This document shows positions 1-11,196 of a DNA stretch of 64,000 nt, piece after piece. This stretch comes from Pyrenochaeta sp. MPI-SDFR-AT-0127. Its lineage: Eukaryota; Ascomycota; Dothideomycetes; Pleosporales; Cucurbitariaceae. Both the position numbers and the translations under genes were made by a program. Under the pieces are notes generated by a model. The model searched no databases, had not been told where the DNA came from, and saw only the letters and a program-made list of their open reading frames with translations. Position 1 is the stretch's first letter; the number at the start of each line of letters is the position of its first letter. The stretch spans positions 558,001 through 622,000 of the forward strand of contig JAGTJM010000010.1 of the NCBI GenBank assembly GCA_020747015.1. Reading direction: 5' to 3'.

Positions 1-884
1 GATGCTGATAGGGCATTGGTCTCGCTGTGGTTCGACAGCTTGCGCTCCAGTACCCAAAATCGCCACTCAACAATGGGCCTTTCTTAATATACCTGACAGC
101 TCGTGATAAAGGCAGAGGTGAAGCCGCTGTAAAAGATCTAGAGCAAGACGCACAATTGAAGAAGGCAAAGGCTCTGAAGGCAGATGGAGGGCTTGCTGAG
201 ATTGAATTCCATGCTCTGGACATTACGGACAGCAATAGTATTGAGACTTTTGCAAAGGATTTGAAACAGGCGCATGGCGATGGCATCGATTTCGTTATCA
301 ACAATGCCGGAATTGCATTGAATGGCTTTGGTAAGCATTGTAAGTCCTAAGGGCAAGAGATATTCGCTTATAATTTAGATGGCGATGTCGTCAAAAGCAC
401 CGTAGGCTGCAACTACTACAGCACATTGGAAGCATGCCACAATTTCCTCCCCTTGCTCAAGCCCAACGGCCGCATCGTCAACGTTGCTAGTGTATCTGGC
501 AAGCTCAACAAATACTCTGATGAGATCCGCGATCGCTTTCTCTCCTCAAAAACCGAAGGTGACGTAACGAGCATCATGAAGGATTTTGCCACGGCTGTCG
601 AGGCGGGCAAGGAGAAGGAGTCAGGTTTCCCTAGTGCAGCATATGCGGTGAGTAAGGCTGGTCTCATTGGAGGCACGAGAGCGCTAGCACGGGCGGAGAA
701 GGAGAAAGGAAGCAGCGTGCTTATCAACGCGTGTTGTCCCGGATACGTCAATACAGACATGACGAAGGGTAATGGTACTAAAACACCTGACGAGGGAGCC
801 CAGACGCCTGTTTTGCTTGCTATCCAGGACATCAACGACCAGACAGGCTTATTTTGGCAGAGTGAGAAGGTGATTGATTGGTAG
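1..884 (+). CDS. Carbonyl reductase-like short-chain dehydrogenase (5' end missing)
   Basis: NAD(P)H-dependent reductase of the classical SDR family, closest in style to carbonyl reductase 1, which reduces ketones and quinones in the cytosol. The gene enters from the left: an intron acceptor ends at base 11 (an in-frame TAG sits at 9-11), then exon 12-330, intron 331-378 and exon 379-884 join in phase. Visible motifs are the end of the cofactor-binding Gly motif (GIG at the exon start), INNAG, the Ser-containing NVASVSG and the catalytic YAVSK (Tyr-x3-Lys). The first exon, with the start codon and the first part of the Gly motif, lies outside the window. The family is certain; the substrate is unknown. 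Confidence 0.88.
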
Positions 885-928
885 CTAGACCTAGCACAAG
901 AAATCCACATACCGCCCTCATGATCGCT

Positions 929-1782
929 TCAGTCAGCCAACTCTCGCTTGATACCCTGGCCAATGGCGCTCAAAAAGCAAAGCTTCTCCAGCTTTGTCTT
1001 TGCCTCTTGATTCTTCTGGCTCTTGGCTGTTTCGTCTGCCAATTCTTGCTCCAACTGTGCAATTCGAGCATCTTTGTTCATCGATTGCTTCTCCAGTCGA
1101 TACTGCATTTCGTTCTTCTTTTGTTTCATATGCTTGAGTCTTTCAATGGCGTTTCTCAATGACTCCTCTTTCTCCTCCAGCCGAGCCCTCATAATCCTCT
1201 GCTCCTCCTCCAGTGCATCGAGTGCCTCCGCCACCCGCACTTGGACTTCAGAAATGCTTTGTATTGACTCGCGCTGCAGAATACAGGTCAGTTCGTGCTG
1301 CAAAACAGTATCCAATGAGTTCGTACGGCAGTATGGAGTTGCATTCTCTGTGAGACCCCCATTTTCGAAACCTGGACACTGGATTGTCGCATAGGCTCAC
1401 CAAGAGATTTAATGGACAGGACCTCGGAAGCAGTCTTTGCCCTTTTTGTCGAAGGATCTGAAATTTCTCTCATGATCATAGGTTCGCATGGCATCCTATC
1501 CCCTGGCTATCTAGGATAAGCATTGATACACGGACTAAAGGCTAGATGTACCTTTTTGGTCGCTCTCGAGCTAGGGGGAGACGAAAAGGGGCGAGTGAGG
1601 CAGCTGATACGTTCAGGGAAGATAACAGCACCTGGTAGCGTATTGTAGAAGCCACTCAGTCGTTGTTCATCATCAGAAACCCTGCGTTTACGTCGCTTGG
1701 AGCCGATCAGTTCCGCGCTCGATTCAGCGTCCTCGCTCAGCAGCGTGAGCAACACATTCATATCCGGCTGGTGCTCCGCCAT
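929..1782 (-). CDS. Unknown coiled-coil protein
   Basis: I do not recognise this protein. Three exons, 1782-1552, 1506-1401 and 1347-929, join in phase to give about 251 residues. The second junction is strong (GTGAGC donor, CACAG acceptor, 53 nt intron). The first is weaker (45 nt, acceptor GATAG) and could be placed differently. The N-terminal part has a basic patch (KRRKRR) that could be a nuclear signal. The last 125 residues are a long charged helix rich in Glu, Lys and Arg with heptad spacing, so a coiled coil is likely. An upstream in-frame ATG at 1842 would add 20 residues. It is convergent with the carbonyl reductase, with 44 bp between stop codons. Confidence 0.6.
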
Positions 1783-2561
1783 ATCACTAGTTTGTGTGAG
1801 GGAGCGGGTTCTGAACGTGAAGGGATGGGATGTGTGGCGCAAAGTGGTGGATACGGAAGTCGCAATTGTGCTTGAAGCAACAATTCTTCAAACTCATATT
1901 GGTTACCTGAATTTAGCTAAACTAAATCAGAAAGAAGCCTAAACACTTTCTACATGAATGGAGAAACCATAATATTAACGACCATCATTCGCTATGCATG
2001 TTGGGCATATAGATGCGTCGCTTTGGTATACCCGAAGTCGCCTTTATTGACCTAGACGATCTCTCAGTCCAACACACTCGTTTCAAGTCAAAAGCCGGGT
2101 AAATATTCGGGTATGCCGCATATATCCTCACAAAATACTTCTCTAGAGCCACTGATCACACTGAAGCCTTCTTTGCGCCTTGATGTCAAGGTAGATTTCG
2201 CGATGATACTTCTTTGGGGCAAGCCGTGGTAACTTATGCGCACCACTCCCTCATCCCGAGGTACTGAAAATATTGCCATTTCTTGGTTCAGCTAGAGCAC
2301 CATTGGCGTAGGCCTCTCGCTAGGCTTCGTCTCTGTCATCTCCACTCCGCTCCGCACAGGTGTCATTGGCTGTCCATTTGATAGTCTGGATCCCAGCGAT
2401 TACGGCAATAAGATAATGCTAGCCCCAGTTGAAGAGACCATAGACCAACGTCTATTACTCCATCAAGAGGCGCACCCACGGCCTCGATCTCCCTTCCCAA
2501 GATTGCAGTGCAGCAGTGCAAATCGCCCCTCCTTAGATGTCAACGCGTTATCTCCCATAGC
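1783..2561. other. Intergenic, promoter side of coiled-coil gene
   Basis: This stretch lies between the start of the coiled-coil gene and the stop of the HET gene, both on the minus strand. Only short overlapping frames are present, none with a recognisable protein. No repeat was seen. Confidence 0.5.
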
Positions 2562-4800
2562 TTATGCCAATACGAAGTCTTTCTCTTCCAATCTCCCTTC
2601 GCGCCAACCATCAATAGCTTCACCGTCCATTATGCCATGAATATAGCACTCGCCGAGAAGAATATAATAGTTTCCATGTTGTCTCAAAATGAAGGGTACT
2701 CTGCCACCAAAGAGAACAACTACCAGGTCCCCGGCGCAAGTGGTGTCCGGTCCCACGCCAAGGAGTCCGTTGTCTAACTTGACAAAATGCTTCCCGTCGA
2801 ATGTTTGCTTTACACTTGTGTCGAAGCGTTTCGAGTTGCCTTTGCCTTTGTGCTCCTCCAGTACATAACGTGTTTGCTCGTCCAAATGACAGATCATGCT
2901 CGGAATTGCACGTAAATGAAGCTCATGTTGACCGGGGCAGGTGTGACCAGATCTACAACACTCTTTACACATGTCGAAATCAAAACAAATCTCACAATGC
3001 CAGATTTCAAGGACTTCGTCGAAGCCATTGGCCGGTGATGCGACATGCCTTGTCATGCAGATGTCGCACCATTTTCCATGCAGGGATAGGAGGGTGGGAC
3101 CTGGAGTCTTCTTCAACCTCTCGGTGACGAAAGCACAGAAGTCTTCAAAATGCAGAGCTGGCTGTGAAGAAGTACGACAAATTGCTTCTTGCAGCCAATT
3201 TTCCTCTGGTTGCCAACAGTCACGCACAATTAACCTAGAAATCTCGCGCGTTTCTTCTAGAGTTGTTCCAAGACTGATCACCTCTACCCGAGGCACTTTT
3301 CGCGTGGAGAAGAGAATGTTGGTACTCGTTTGCGTTACAATTCCAGCTACAAGACCACCTACACCGAGATGCATATGGTTTGTAAAGGTGCGAACCTGAG
3401 GCTCAAACTCTCTGCTGGCATTGTACAGGAAAGTCCTTCGTGGCCCGGTGTGCCGAGAATCGCCCCTCGCGTGCCAAACAGGCATCCATTTCGGATAGCC
3501 CTCACGATCTTTGGATTCTTCAGTAGTGTGGTTGAGCACTTGGAGACTGCGACCTTTAGATATCGAGCTAAGAACTACCTGTCTGTACAGGTCAAATAGT
3601 GGTATGTTGTAGTCTACTTTCAATTCGAAGTGTGATGCACTCAGGGCTACGTTGGTGCTAAGAGGGTAAAACACTTGTGTTAAAGATGCCTGATCGTTCT
3701 TAGCTGCAAGTAGGCGAGCTGCTGGGTGCTGGAGCAATGCGAAGATTCGGTCTACATCAATGGTACACTTGAAAGCGCGACAGCGATCTAGAACCTCAAG
3801 GAATGGCACATCATCCTTAGTTGTGAAAAGCCTCTGCTGCATGAGATCAGTGTGCAGAAACCCACCAAATTTGTAAGGTTCATTAATGCGGGTAACTGGT
3901 GAAGGAGCGTAAACGACCCATGTTGCCGTCGAAGCGACTACATACCATGCCACAGAAGATTTGCCAACCTGCATTGTAATACGCGAACATCCTTGCACTT
4001 CTTGTATCACCCAGACTCGAGAGAACCATGGCCTGCGGAAGAATGTCTGTAAGGCGTTGGCACAAGTTCTGGGTTCGTCAGGCCATTGAGGTGAGACTTT
4101 TTGGACAATATCCGTTCGCAGGGAATGCCAGTATTCTTCGTCATTTTCCAGGTTCATGAGCCACTCCTCGTTTCTAGCACGGCTATGCCAAGATAAGCAG
4201 CAGAGTTCAAAGATATTCTGCATAGTTATAAGTGCCAAAGCCGTAGTATCATCTTCATCTCCGAGCCAGACAACAACTTGTTTGGCTTTGTGGTATATCT
4301 GTCGCATCAGAGGCACCTGTTGGTTTCTTTCGAGAATGCTGTTCTGGTTGATGCATATCTGGGTTGGAAAAGATTAGCATTTATTTGAGCACCCAGATGT
4401 AGGGCCTTCATACAGCATCAATCCACATACAGCGTACCCTCGAAGGCAGACGTAGTTGCTTCAGGGCGGCGAATAGATTCTCCGTAGGACTGAATGGGTG
4501 CCCACCGCAAAAGATGGGTCTAGTAGAAACCACGCTGCCCCAGCAGTAGCTCAAGGCTTCGAAAGACTCGGCTTTTGCCAGGTCTACCACAGTTAAGCTG
4601 CACAAGATAGGCTCATCATCGAGGCCAGGATAGAGCTGTACGATTCGAATCAAATTTCCTGTCAAAGGCGCTTGATATATTGCACTGTTTGCGGCCACGA
4701 TCGACTGGAGGGCTGATGGCAAGGTTGCCATTCTTCGTTGACTCCAGAGTGTTGGCTTATTTCGCCCGATGTTGTAGCCTTTCGTGATCTTTAGTTGCAC
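2562..4800 (-). CDS. HET-domain protein with an internal ZZ-type zinc finger
   Basis: Heterokaryon-incompatibility (HET) family protein, a class that triggers cell death or defence on recognising non-self in filamentous fungi. Exons 4800-4414 and 4358-2562 are joined across a 55 nt intron (GTATGA donor, CTAAT branch, CCCAG acceptor), giving about 727 residues. HET motifs are ALSYCWG (about residue 82), WIDAICINQ (spanning the splice) and FSRVWVIQE (about 241). The C-terminal VPFILR...YHGIMDGEA-like segment is typical of long HET proteins. Unusual is a ZZ finger at about residues 560-611 (bases 2913-3068): CDIC, later CEIC and CKEC, and a HxxxxxxHELH-like end. ZZ fingers bind peptides or ubiquitin-like partners in other proteins. 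An internal Met at residue 24 (base 4731) is an alternative start. Partner and allelic state are unknown. Confidence 0.9.
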
Positions 4801-5212
4801 TGCGAAATGAACGTTTCAAAAACCAGATGGCTGCCTAAATCGACTAAACTGCGATCAGGGAGAGACGCAGTAGGGCGCGTGACCCCACTCCTCCAATAAG
4901 TATGCAGCCGATACGAGAAAGGCAACAAGGCTATGCGCAACGGATAGACCTTGAATGTAAAACGGTACTCTTCATTGCAACATAAACAAGCACTATTGTG
5001 CAGTTGCAAAAGCTTTTACAAGAGACGCAGCATCCCGATCTTCTCCAGCACATAAAGACTTTGTTCGGCAAATACCGACAAGGAGGACGACAATAAATTT
5101 TAATTGCGCCACGCTGCCGAAAGACGCGACAAAAATGCGACAAGGGTCAATCCGTGGTGTTTGAAGGCTGGGAGCGGCATTGTGAACTACGGAAGCTTGA
5201 AGGTCTTAGCCT
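4801..5212. other. Intergenic between HET gene and hydrolase
   Basis: Upstream region of the HET gene and downstream region of the hydrolase. I see only short spurious frames and no repeat. Confidence 0.5.
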
Positions 5213-6016
5213 TCACTTAAGATTGATCTTCTCTAGCCAATTTGTCAGGATGCCATTGAACTCATCAGGTTTCATATGATGCATCCAATGCCCTGCATCG
5301 GCAAGCTGCACAATCTCGTCCTTTTCCCCAACGCCCAGTTTCTTCTCATTTTCCACATTCTCTTCCGTCATATAAACTCCCAATCGCGGTATCGTCCTCC
5401 CTTTGACAAGTTCTGTATGCACTTCTTGCTGCCCAAGCATGTCCGGAGCAAAGGCTCCTTGCAAAGACTTTCCGATAACATGCTCAGCCATAGCTTGTGC
5501 GCGAATTCCAATCCAGGTCATCATCCACGGTGGCATCTCAGGAGGAAGCGGGTTGCCAAAGGCCGTTGTTGCGAATACGAAGCCGTTTTGGAATTCGTCC
5601 CATTTGGGCAGCATGTCAGCCCAGAAGGCCTTGGTGCGCCAGTACGGAGGATCAATAATGACTAAACCCCGAAAAGTCTCTGGATGTAGACCGGTAAGGG
5701 CGGACGCAACGATACCACCCATCGAGTGACCCATAACAAGAACATTTTTGGTGATGTCTAGATGTTGAAGGAGCGCCATTGCGTCTTCGGTGAAGTCTTT
5801 GATGGTATAGGTGATACTTTCTGGAGCGCTCGAATGACCATGGCCTCGTAGATCCGAAGCAATGACGTGATACTTTTGTACGAGGGCTGGGATCGTCCAA
5901 GACCAGTCTGTTGAGTCGCATGTCCAACCGTGAATCAACAAAAATGGCGGGTTCGAAGCATCGCCATGGAGGGTGTAGAAGAGCTTAAGGTCTTCCGAGC
6001 GTTGCAGGTACGGCAT
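5213..6016 (-). CDS. Alpha/beta hydrolase
   Basis: Single-exon protein of 267 residues with the alpha/beta hydrolase fold. The oxyanion-side motif LLIHGW (about residues 26-31), the strand-turn DLRGHGHS and the nucleophile elbow GHSMGG (Ser98) are clear, and the catalytic His is in DAGHWMHH near the C-terminus. The acidic member of the triad is not obvious; the usual position carries a run of Glu residues. There is no signal peptide or membrane segment, so it is probably cytosolic. Similar proteins cleave esters, epoxides or lactones; sequence alone does not say which. A TATA-like box lies 71 bp upstream of the start. Confidence 0.9.
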   Translation of the reverse strand: MPYLQRSEDLKLFYTLHGDASNPPFLLIHGWTCDSTDWSWTIPALVQKYHVIASDLRGHGHSSAPESITYTIKDFTEDAMALLQHLDITKNVLVMGHSMGGIVASALTGLHPETFRGLVIIDPPYWRTKAFWADMLPKWDEFQNGFVFATTAFGNPLPPEMPPWMMTWIGIRAQAMAEHVIGKSLQGAFAPDMLGQQEVHTELVKGRTIPRLGVYMTEENVENEKKLGVGEKDEIVQLADAGHWMHHMKPDEFNGILTNWLEKINLK

Positions 6017-7026
6017 CTTAATTCGGTGGTTGATGAATGAATATTTTGGGCTGGTAACTAGATAAGTACAACAAGCATGAACGACTCTTTATACGACCCG
6101 AAGCCTAGGCTGAATAGGGGACGTATCGTTCTCGCGTGGTCGGGTAGAATCCATTCACCGAAGATTGGTTAGGATCCCGTAGCGTACTCTACGGACGGAG
6201 ATTGTGCATTCTTTACTTCAGGTGTCTCTTTTACAAGAAATTCGATACGAATTGTGTGACTATTTCGGCATGTTTGCTGAAATGTGGCCTAGATAAGAGT
6301 CTACCCAGAGGCTCAGGGGAGACGAGAACCAAACCTCGCGGGTGCAGTCGGGATCGGAGCGAGCAGCATCGGACAACGGAGGGGCCATCGGCGGATACTT
6401 CAGCGGGTCACCGATCATATGGCACAATAACGTTTAAGGAGCTAACTATCGTAGATGCATGCCGCAGCATAGTTATTATCATGGAAGAAGTTTTGGTTGA
6501 GAGAAGACGTCTCTCGCTGACCGTGTTAATCTGAAGCGGCCTGTCCATGTTCCACGGTGGCCTGAGTGTTACAATATCGATTCTTCCGCCGTAATAGTTA
6601 TTTAGTGGCCTGTCTCTGTGATATACTTAAGCATCTTGGTAGCTCCATTATTCAGCTATCCTTTCCAGATTCAGCAAGGTGATCTTGGGCGGATATACAA
6701 GCCGGAGGGCCAACTCAGCACGAGTCATGGTGGGGTAACAATGCGGGGGTGAGCTGTCAGCGTCGTGCTTGGATATTGTTCTCCGCACCAGCAAATGCTT
6801 GAGCTATCGCTGGAATACCAGATCAGCTGTCCAGACTTTCGCTAGATATGCGACGATCAAGTAGCGCGGCAAATCACCGAACGGTTCCTGCGTACGAGGG
6901 TCTAGGGAGTACATAATACAGGGACTGGCCTCCGAGCGTCGCGTCATCCTTTCTCTGCTTTCTCTTTACTCGCCGTCCCTTCGTAGGAGTTTTGTTGCGT
7001 AATCTAAAAAAGTTTGACACGCGGCC
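6017..7026. other. Divergent promoter region
   Basis: About 1 kb between the divergently transcribed hydrolase and PRISE reductase genes, which could share control elements. A 110-codon plus frame at 6202-6534 has no recognisable features. Nothing else was seen. Confidence 0.5.
6087..6094 (-). promoter_or_regulatory. TATA-like box of the hydrolase
   Basis: GTATAAAG on the minus strand, 71 bp upstream of the hydrolase ATG. The position fits a core promoter. Confidence 0.4.
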
Positions 7027-8291
7027 ATGGGCAATCACGCATTGATATACGGTGCGTCTGGCATCTCAGGCTGGGCCATCGTCAACGCCATTTTAAATGA
7101 CTACCCTTCCAAAGATGCATTCTCCAAAGTCACAGCGATGGTCAACCGACCATTGACGAGAGAAATGGCACTGTGGCCAGACGATCCGAGGCTACAGATC
7201 GTATCAGGCGTCGATCTCGTTAAGGGAAGCCAAGAGGAGCTGGAAAAACAAATCAAAGAGAAGGTCAAAGACGTTGAAAACGTAACTCAGGTCTACTTTT
7301 ATTGTAAGAAGCGTTTTTTCTTTCTGAAAGAGGCGATTGAATCTAATCAAAGCTAGCATACAAACAGATAGATGATCCAGAGAACGAGTGTAAAGTCAAC
7401 GAAGCAATGCTAGAGCGGGCCGTCACTGCGATTGACCACCTCTCCTCGAAGCTCTCGTATGTCCTTCTTCCTACTGGAACCAAGATTTACGGTTGCCAGA
7501 TGCTGGACCAGTTTCCATTTTCGAATGACCTCCCTCTGAAAGAAACCCTCCCACCTATTCCGGAGCCACATTTGTCCCAACTCTTCTACTATAACCAAAT
7601 CGACTGCCTGAAGCGGATCTCCAAGGGCAAGAACTGGAGTTGGTGCGAAGTCCGACCCGATAACATAATTGGCTTTGTGCCAAACAACAATGCCTATTGT
7701 CTGGCACAGACGCTTGCTCTGTACCTCTCAATATACCGTGCTGTCGAAGGCGAGGGTGCGAAGTGTCCGTTCCCGGGGACCGAGAAATCGTGGGTAAACA
7801 AGTACAACGAGTCACCACAGGACATGGTCGCGCACTTCTCAATTCATGCATCCCTACACCCCGAGAAGACTGCATCACAAAGCTTCAATGTTGGTGGTCA
7901 AGAAGACAGCTGGAGTGGCAAATGGCCGGTCATCTGTGATTACTTTGGATTGAAGGGGACCGAACCAAAAGAGAACTCGCCACAACCAGGTGCATATATC
8001 GCTGCGCACAGGAAAGATTGGGATGAACTGGAGGCGAAGCACAACCTCAAGAAGGGAAGCGTAGACAGTGATATCACGCATCCTGGGTTCCAGGTAAGTG
8101 CAAATCATTACCCAACATTTAGAAATTCATATACTCACACGCGACAGTACTTCATCATGACAATGTTTGACTTCGACCGCCAGATGAGTATGGAGGCTTC
8201 ACACAAAGCTGGATACACAGAGGAGATCCGGACGCCGGAAACGTGGAAGATCGCATTTGATCGCATGAGAAAGGCGAAGGTGATTCCATGA
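7027..8291 (+). CDS. PRISE-type enone reductase (progesterone 5-beta-reductase/iridoid synthase-like SDR)
   Basis: Atypical SDR of the PRISE family, which uses NADPH to reduce the C=C bond of enones. Exons 7027-7303, 7357-8093 and 8148-8291 join in phase to give 385 residues, the usual family length. Intron 1 has a GTAAGA donor and CTAAT branch; intron 2 has GTAAGT. The cofactor motif is YGASGISG (residues 8-15). The family-specific active-site pieces are PTGTKIYG (Lys135) and LFYYNQID (Tyr170/171), matching the Lys and Tyr known in plant progesterone 5-beta-reductase. There is no targeting signal. Its neighbours are a hydrolase and a P450, which suggests small-molecule metabolism, but the substrate cannot be read from the sequence. 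Confidence 0.92.
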
Positions 8292-9206
8292 GATGCATAT
8301 TGGTTCTACTCTGCTTTTATGAAGCGTTGTGCTCGAGAATTAGGTTTCCATTTCAGTAGTTAAGCCAGCGACGTGCGATGAACTGTTTGCCTACATTTCA
8401 AGACAGAATCTCTCTGCACCATTGACGCTCCCTCAATGCCTTTGAATTGAACATAAAAATAAATGATGTATTTGTGGCATGCTAAACAAGACCGGGTAGC
8501 GTTACTACCGGCATTATGTCAAGTCCTGTCTGAATCGTTCGGCATGTCGGCTCGCTCCCTTTGTCAAGATCGGAACGAGGTTCCTACAGGGTTGCACAAC
8601 TGTGCTATGTTCTATGCACTGATTCAAGCCTCAGCGCGGAATGTCGGCTCACGATTCGTTTGCATTCATCCTTCGTGTCCAATTGGCAGCGACATGCATG
8701 CATCGCGGGGTTAGTATGCGGGGTTTCCACACTACGCCACGCTACGCCACGCTAAAGTATATCCAAATGTCGACGATGCTCTTCTACAATAACGTGATCA
8801 CGCATCAAGAAGTACATTGCCAATGCTCACAGGCATAGAACATCATCCAACAATCGTCTAAATATCTCTAAGTTGTCAAGGCGACTGTAGCTAATATCAC
8901 AGACCTTGTCTGAGGAACGCTTGGTATGTTTGGATTTTGGTCTGCACACCTGGAGTCGGAAATGTTTTGGCGAGGAGGAGCCGCCACATCCTGGCGGAGA
9001 TAGACGGTATATCTGCGTGCTTGTAGTGCCTGTAGCGTCATGGTCACAGGGACTAGTAAGGATGGCTATATTTGAGCTGCCATGCGGCTCGTCCCTTCAC
9101 TGAACCTAGAGTCTCGTCGATAGTTCTCTTTCTGTCATTCTTCCTCTGTGGTCGTTTTGTCCTGTCCCTGTTTGCCCAAAGGAATACACTGTAGACAAAG
9201 CCGAAA
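8292..9206. other. Intergenic, upstream of P450
   Basis: No coding signal was recognised. A perfect 10 bp unit (CTACGCCACG) occurs twice in tandem at 8732-8751; otherwise I see nothing. Confidence 0.5.
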
Positions 9207-10876
9207 ATGGGCGTAGTCGACGAAGAGCGTCTCTGGCAAATTGCGCTCTGGACACCAGTCGCTGTTAGTCCTCCTTGCTCTGCTTTCCACATCATTCACT
9301 AATTAACCTAGCTCATATCCTATGTCATCCTGAATGCTATCTACAACCTTACGCTTCATCCCCTGGCAAAATATCCTGGTCCTTTACTATGGCGCATTTC
9401 TCCAGTCCCATCTATTATCTCTCTCCTGCGCGGTCGCATTTCTTTTGATTACAAAGTGCATCACGATCGCTACGGCCCCGTTGTGCGTGTCATGCCCAAC
9501 GAGCTCTCTTTTAATACTGCAAAAGCTTGGGACGATATCTATGGGCACCGCGTTGGACTGGCCAATATGGACAAAGACCCTATCCACGTTGGTGCCGTAG
9601 AAGCGATACCTGGTGCTACAAATTTGACCATGGCGCCCGATATTCATCATGCCCGTCAGCGGAGGGCCTTGGCACATGCTTTCTCGAAACAAGCGCTTTT
9701 AGAGCAAGAGCCAATTTTGAGGGGATATGTGGATTTGTTTGTGACAAAGCTGAGGGAGATGGCACACAAGGGGCAGCCTGCAAACATGGTGTCTTGGTTC
9801 AACTTTTGCACCTTTGATATTATTGGTGACTTGAGTTTCGGTGAGCCTTTTGGATGCCTACGAGAAGGTGCGCCTTACTGTTCCTATACTTTTAACCCTT
9901 AACAGACTGGAAACAAGATGCTAACACCCCTTAAGGCGAAGGTGGCGAATCCGCAAACTGGGTCGTCCTCATCTACGAAGCTATCAAATCTGGCGCAATA
10001 GAACAAGCAACTCGTCGGTTCGCGCAACCTGGGTCCCTCACACAGAAGTTCCTTATGTGGTGTATCCCGACTGTTGTCCGCGAGCGACGCTTCCGCCATC
10101 TTCGAAACTCAACAGAAAAGACTGTCAAACGATTGAACATGAAGACCGAGCATCGTGATTTCATCTGGTATATTCTAAAACAACGGGAGAAGAAGAACGA
10201 AGTTAGCGATGACGAGGTGATTATGAATGCTGCGTTATTCATTGTGGCAGGGAGTGAGACCACAGCGACTGAGCTTTGTGGGCTGACAAATTACCTCTTG
10301 CGCAACCCTGAAATCTTCAAGAAACTGAAGGACGAGTTGAGAGCTGCATGTAAGACTGAGGCCGATATCAACATGGATGTGCTCGGAAGCCTGCCGTACA
10401 TGAACGCGTGTATTGAAGAAGGTCTACGCATCTTCCCTCCTGTACCCATTGGCCTGCTGCGCACAGTGCCCCAGGGCGGCTCTCTAATTGATGGCCATGC
10501 AGTCCCCGCAAAAACATCAGTCTGCGTCTCATCCTGGGGCGCCGCACATTCCGCCGCCAATTTTGCCGAGCCAGACTCCTTCATTCCGGAGCGTTTCCTC
10601 GATACCCCCGAGTCCAAAGCCAAGTTCGGTGGCGATATCAAAAAAGCAGCCCAACCATTCTCGACAGGGCCAAGAGGCTGTATTGGAAGAAACTTGACGT
10701 ATGTGGAGTTGAGGCTGATACTAGGAGCGCTGTTGTGGAATTTCGATCTAGAGTTTGCTGACGGTGCGCCGCTGTGGGACCCGAAGGATGAATTTAAGGG
10801 GTTACGTGCATATAACACGTGGGAAAAGAGCCCATTATTGGTGAAATTGACGGATATCAGGAAAACTCCCGCGTAA
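9207..10876 (+). CDS. Cytochrome P450 monooxygenase
   Basis: Microsomal haem-thiolate monooxygenase of 517 residues. Exons are 9207-9263, 9312-9867 and 9936-10876. Intron 1 has GTTAGT, a CACTAAT branch and CCTAG; intron 2 has GTGCGC, GCTAAC and TTAAG; both keep phase. The short first exon plus the start of exon 2 forms the N-terminal membrane anchor, followed by a HPLAKYPGP-type proline hinge. I-helix AGSETT is at about 309-314, ExxR (EGLR) at 366-369, PERF at 422-425 and the haem loop FSTGPRGCIG at 446-455 with Cys453 as thiolate ligand. The layout resembles the CYP65/isotrichodermin-hydroxylase-like group common in fungal secondary metabolism. The substrate is unknown. Confidence 0.95.
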
Positions 10877-11196
10877 AGCGGAGAAGAGGGAGCCACACTA
10901 TGCAGGTGAATTTGGCAATACCCAGGACGGTAGATTGGAGCAAAGGGTTACCAAACATTCGGCATATACAATGCACTTAAGTTTCCAAGGATACTTTATA
11001 GCGTGTTGGAGGACGAATTAGCCTTCGTTTGAGACTTTTAATTTAAAATTCCGAACTCTTAAACAATCACTACACGTGACTCCGCGATTGAGGGCTGACA
11101 GTGTGACGCGACGCGGGGGAAGCTGGCCATAGCTTTGAGTCTTTACGTCAGTTTGGAGAGCTACATCTGCTGCCTGCTACGGACACAACTATAGCC
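10877..11196. other. Intergenic between P450 and Nudix gene
   Basis: P450 downstream region and Nudix upstream region. There is a CACGTG E-box-like site near 11075; no other feature was seen. Confidence 0.45.

Noticed and set aside
6202..6534. 110-codon plus frame between the hydrolase and PRISE gene
   Set aside because: No domain, odd composition and no splice signals linking it to anything.
8732..8751. 10 bp unit repeated twice
   Set aside because: Too short and isolated to treat as a functional repeat; mentioned only in the intergenic note.
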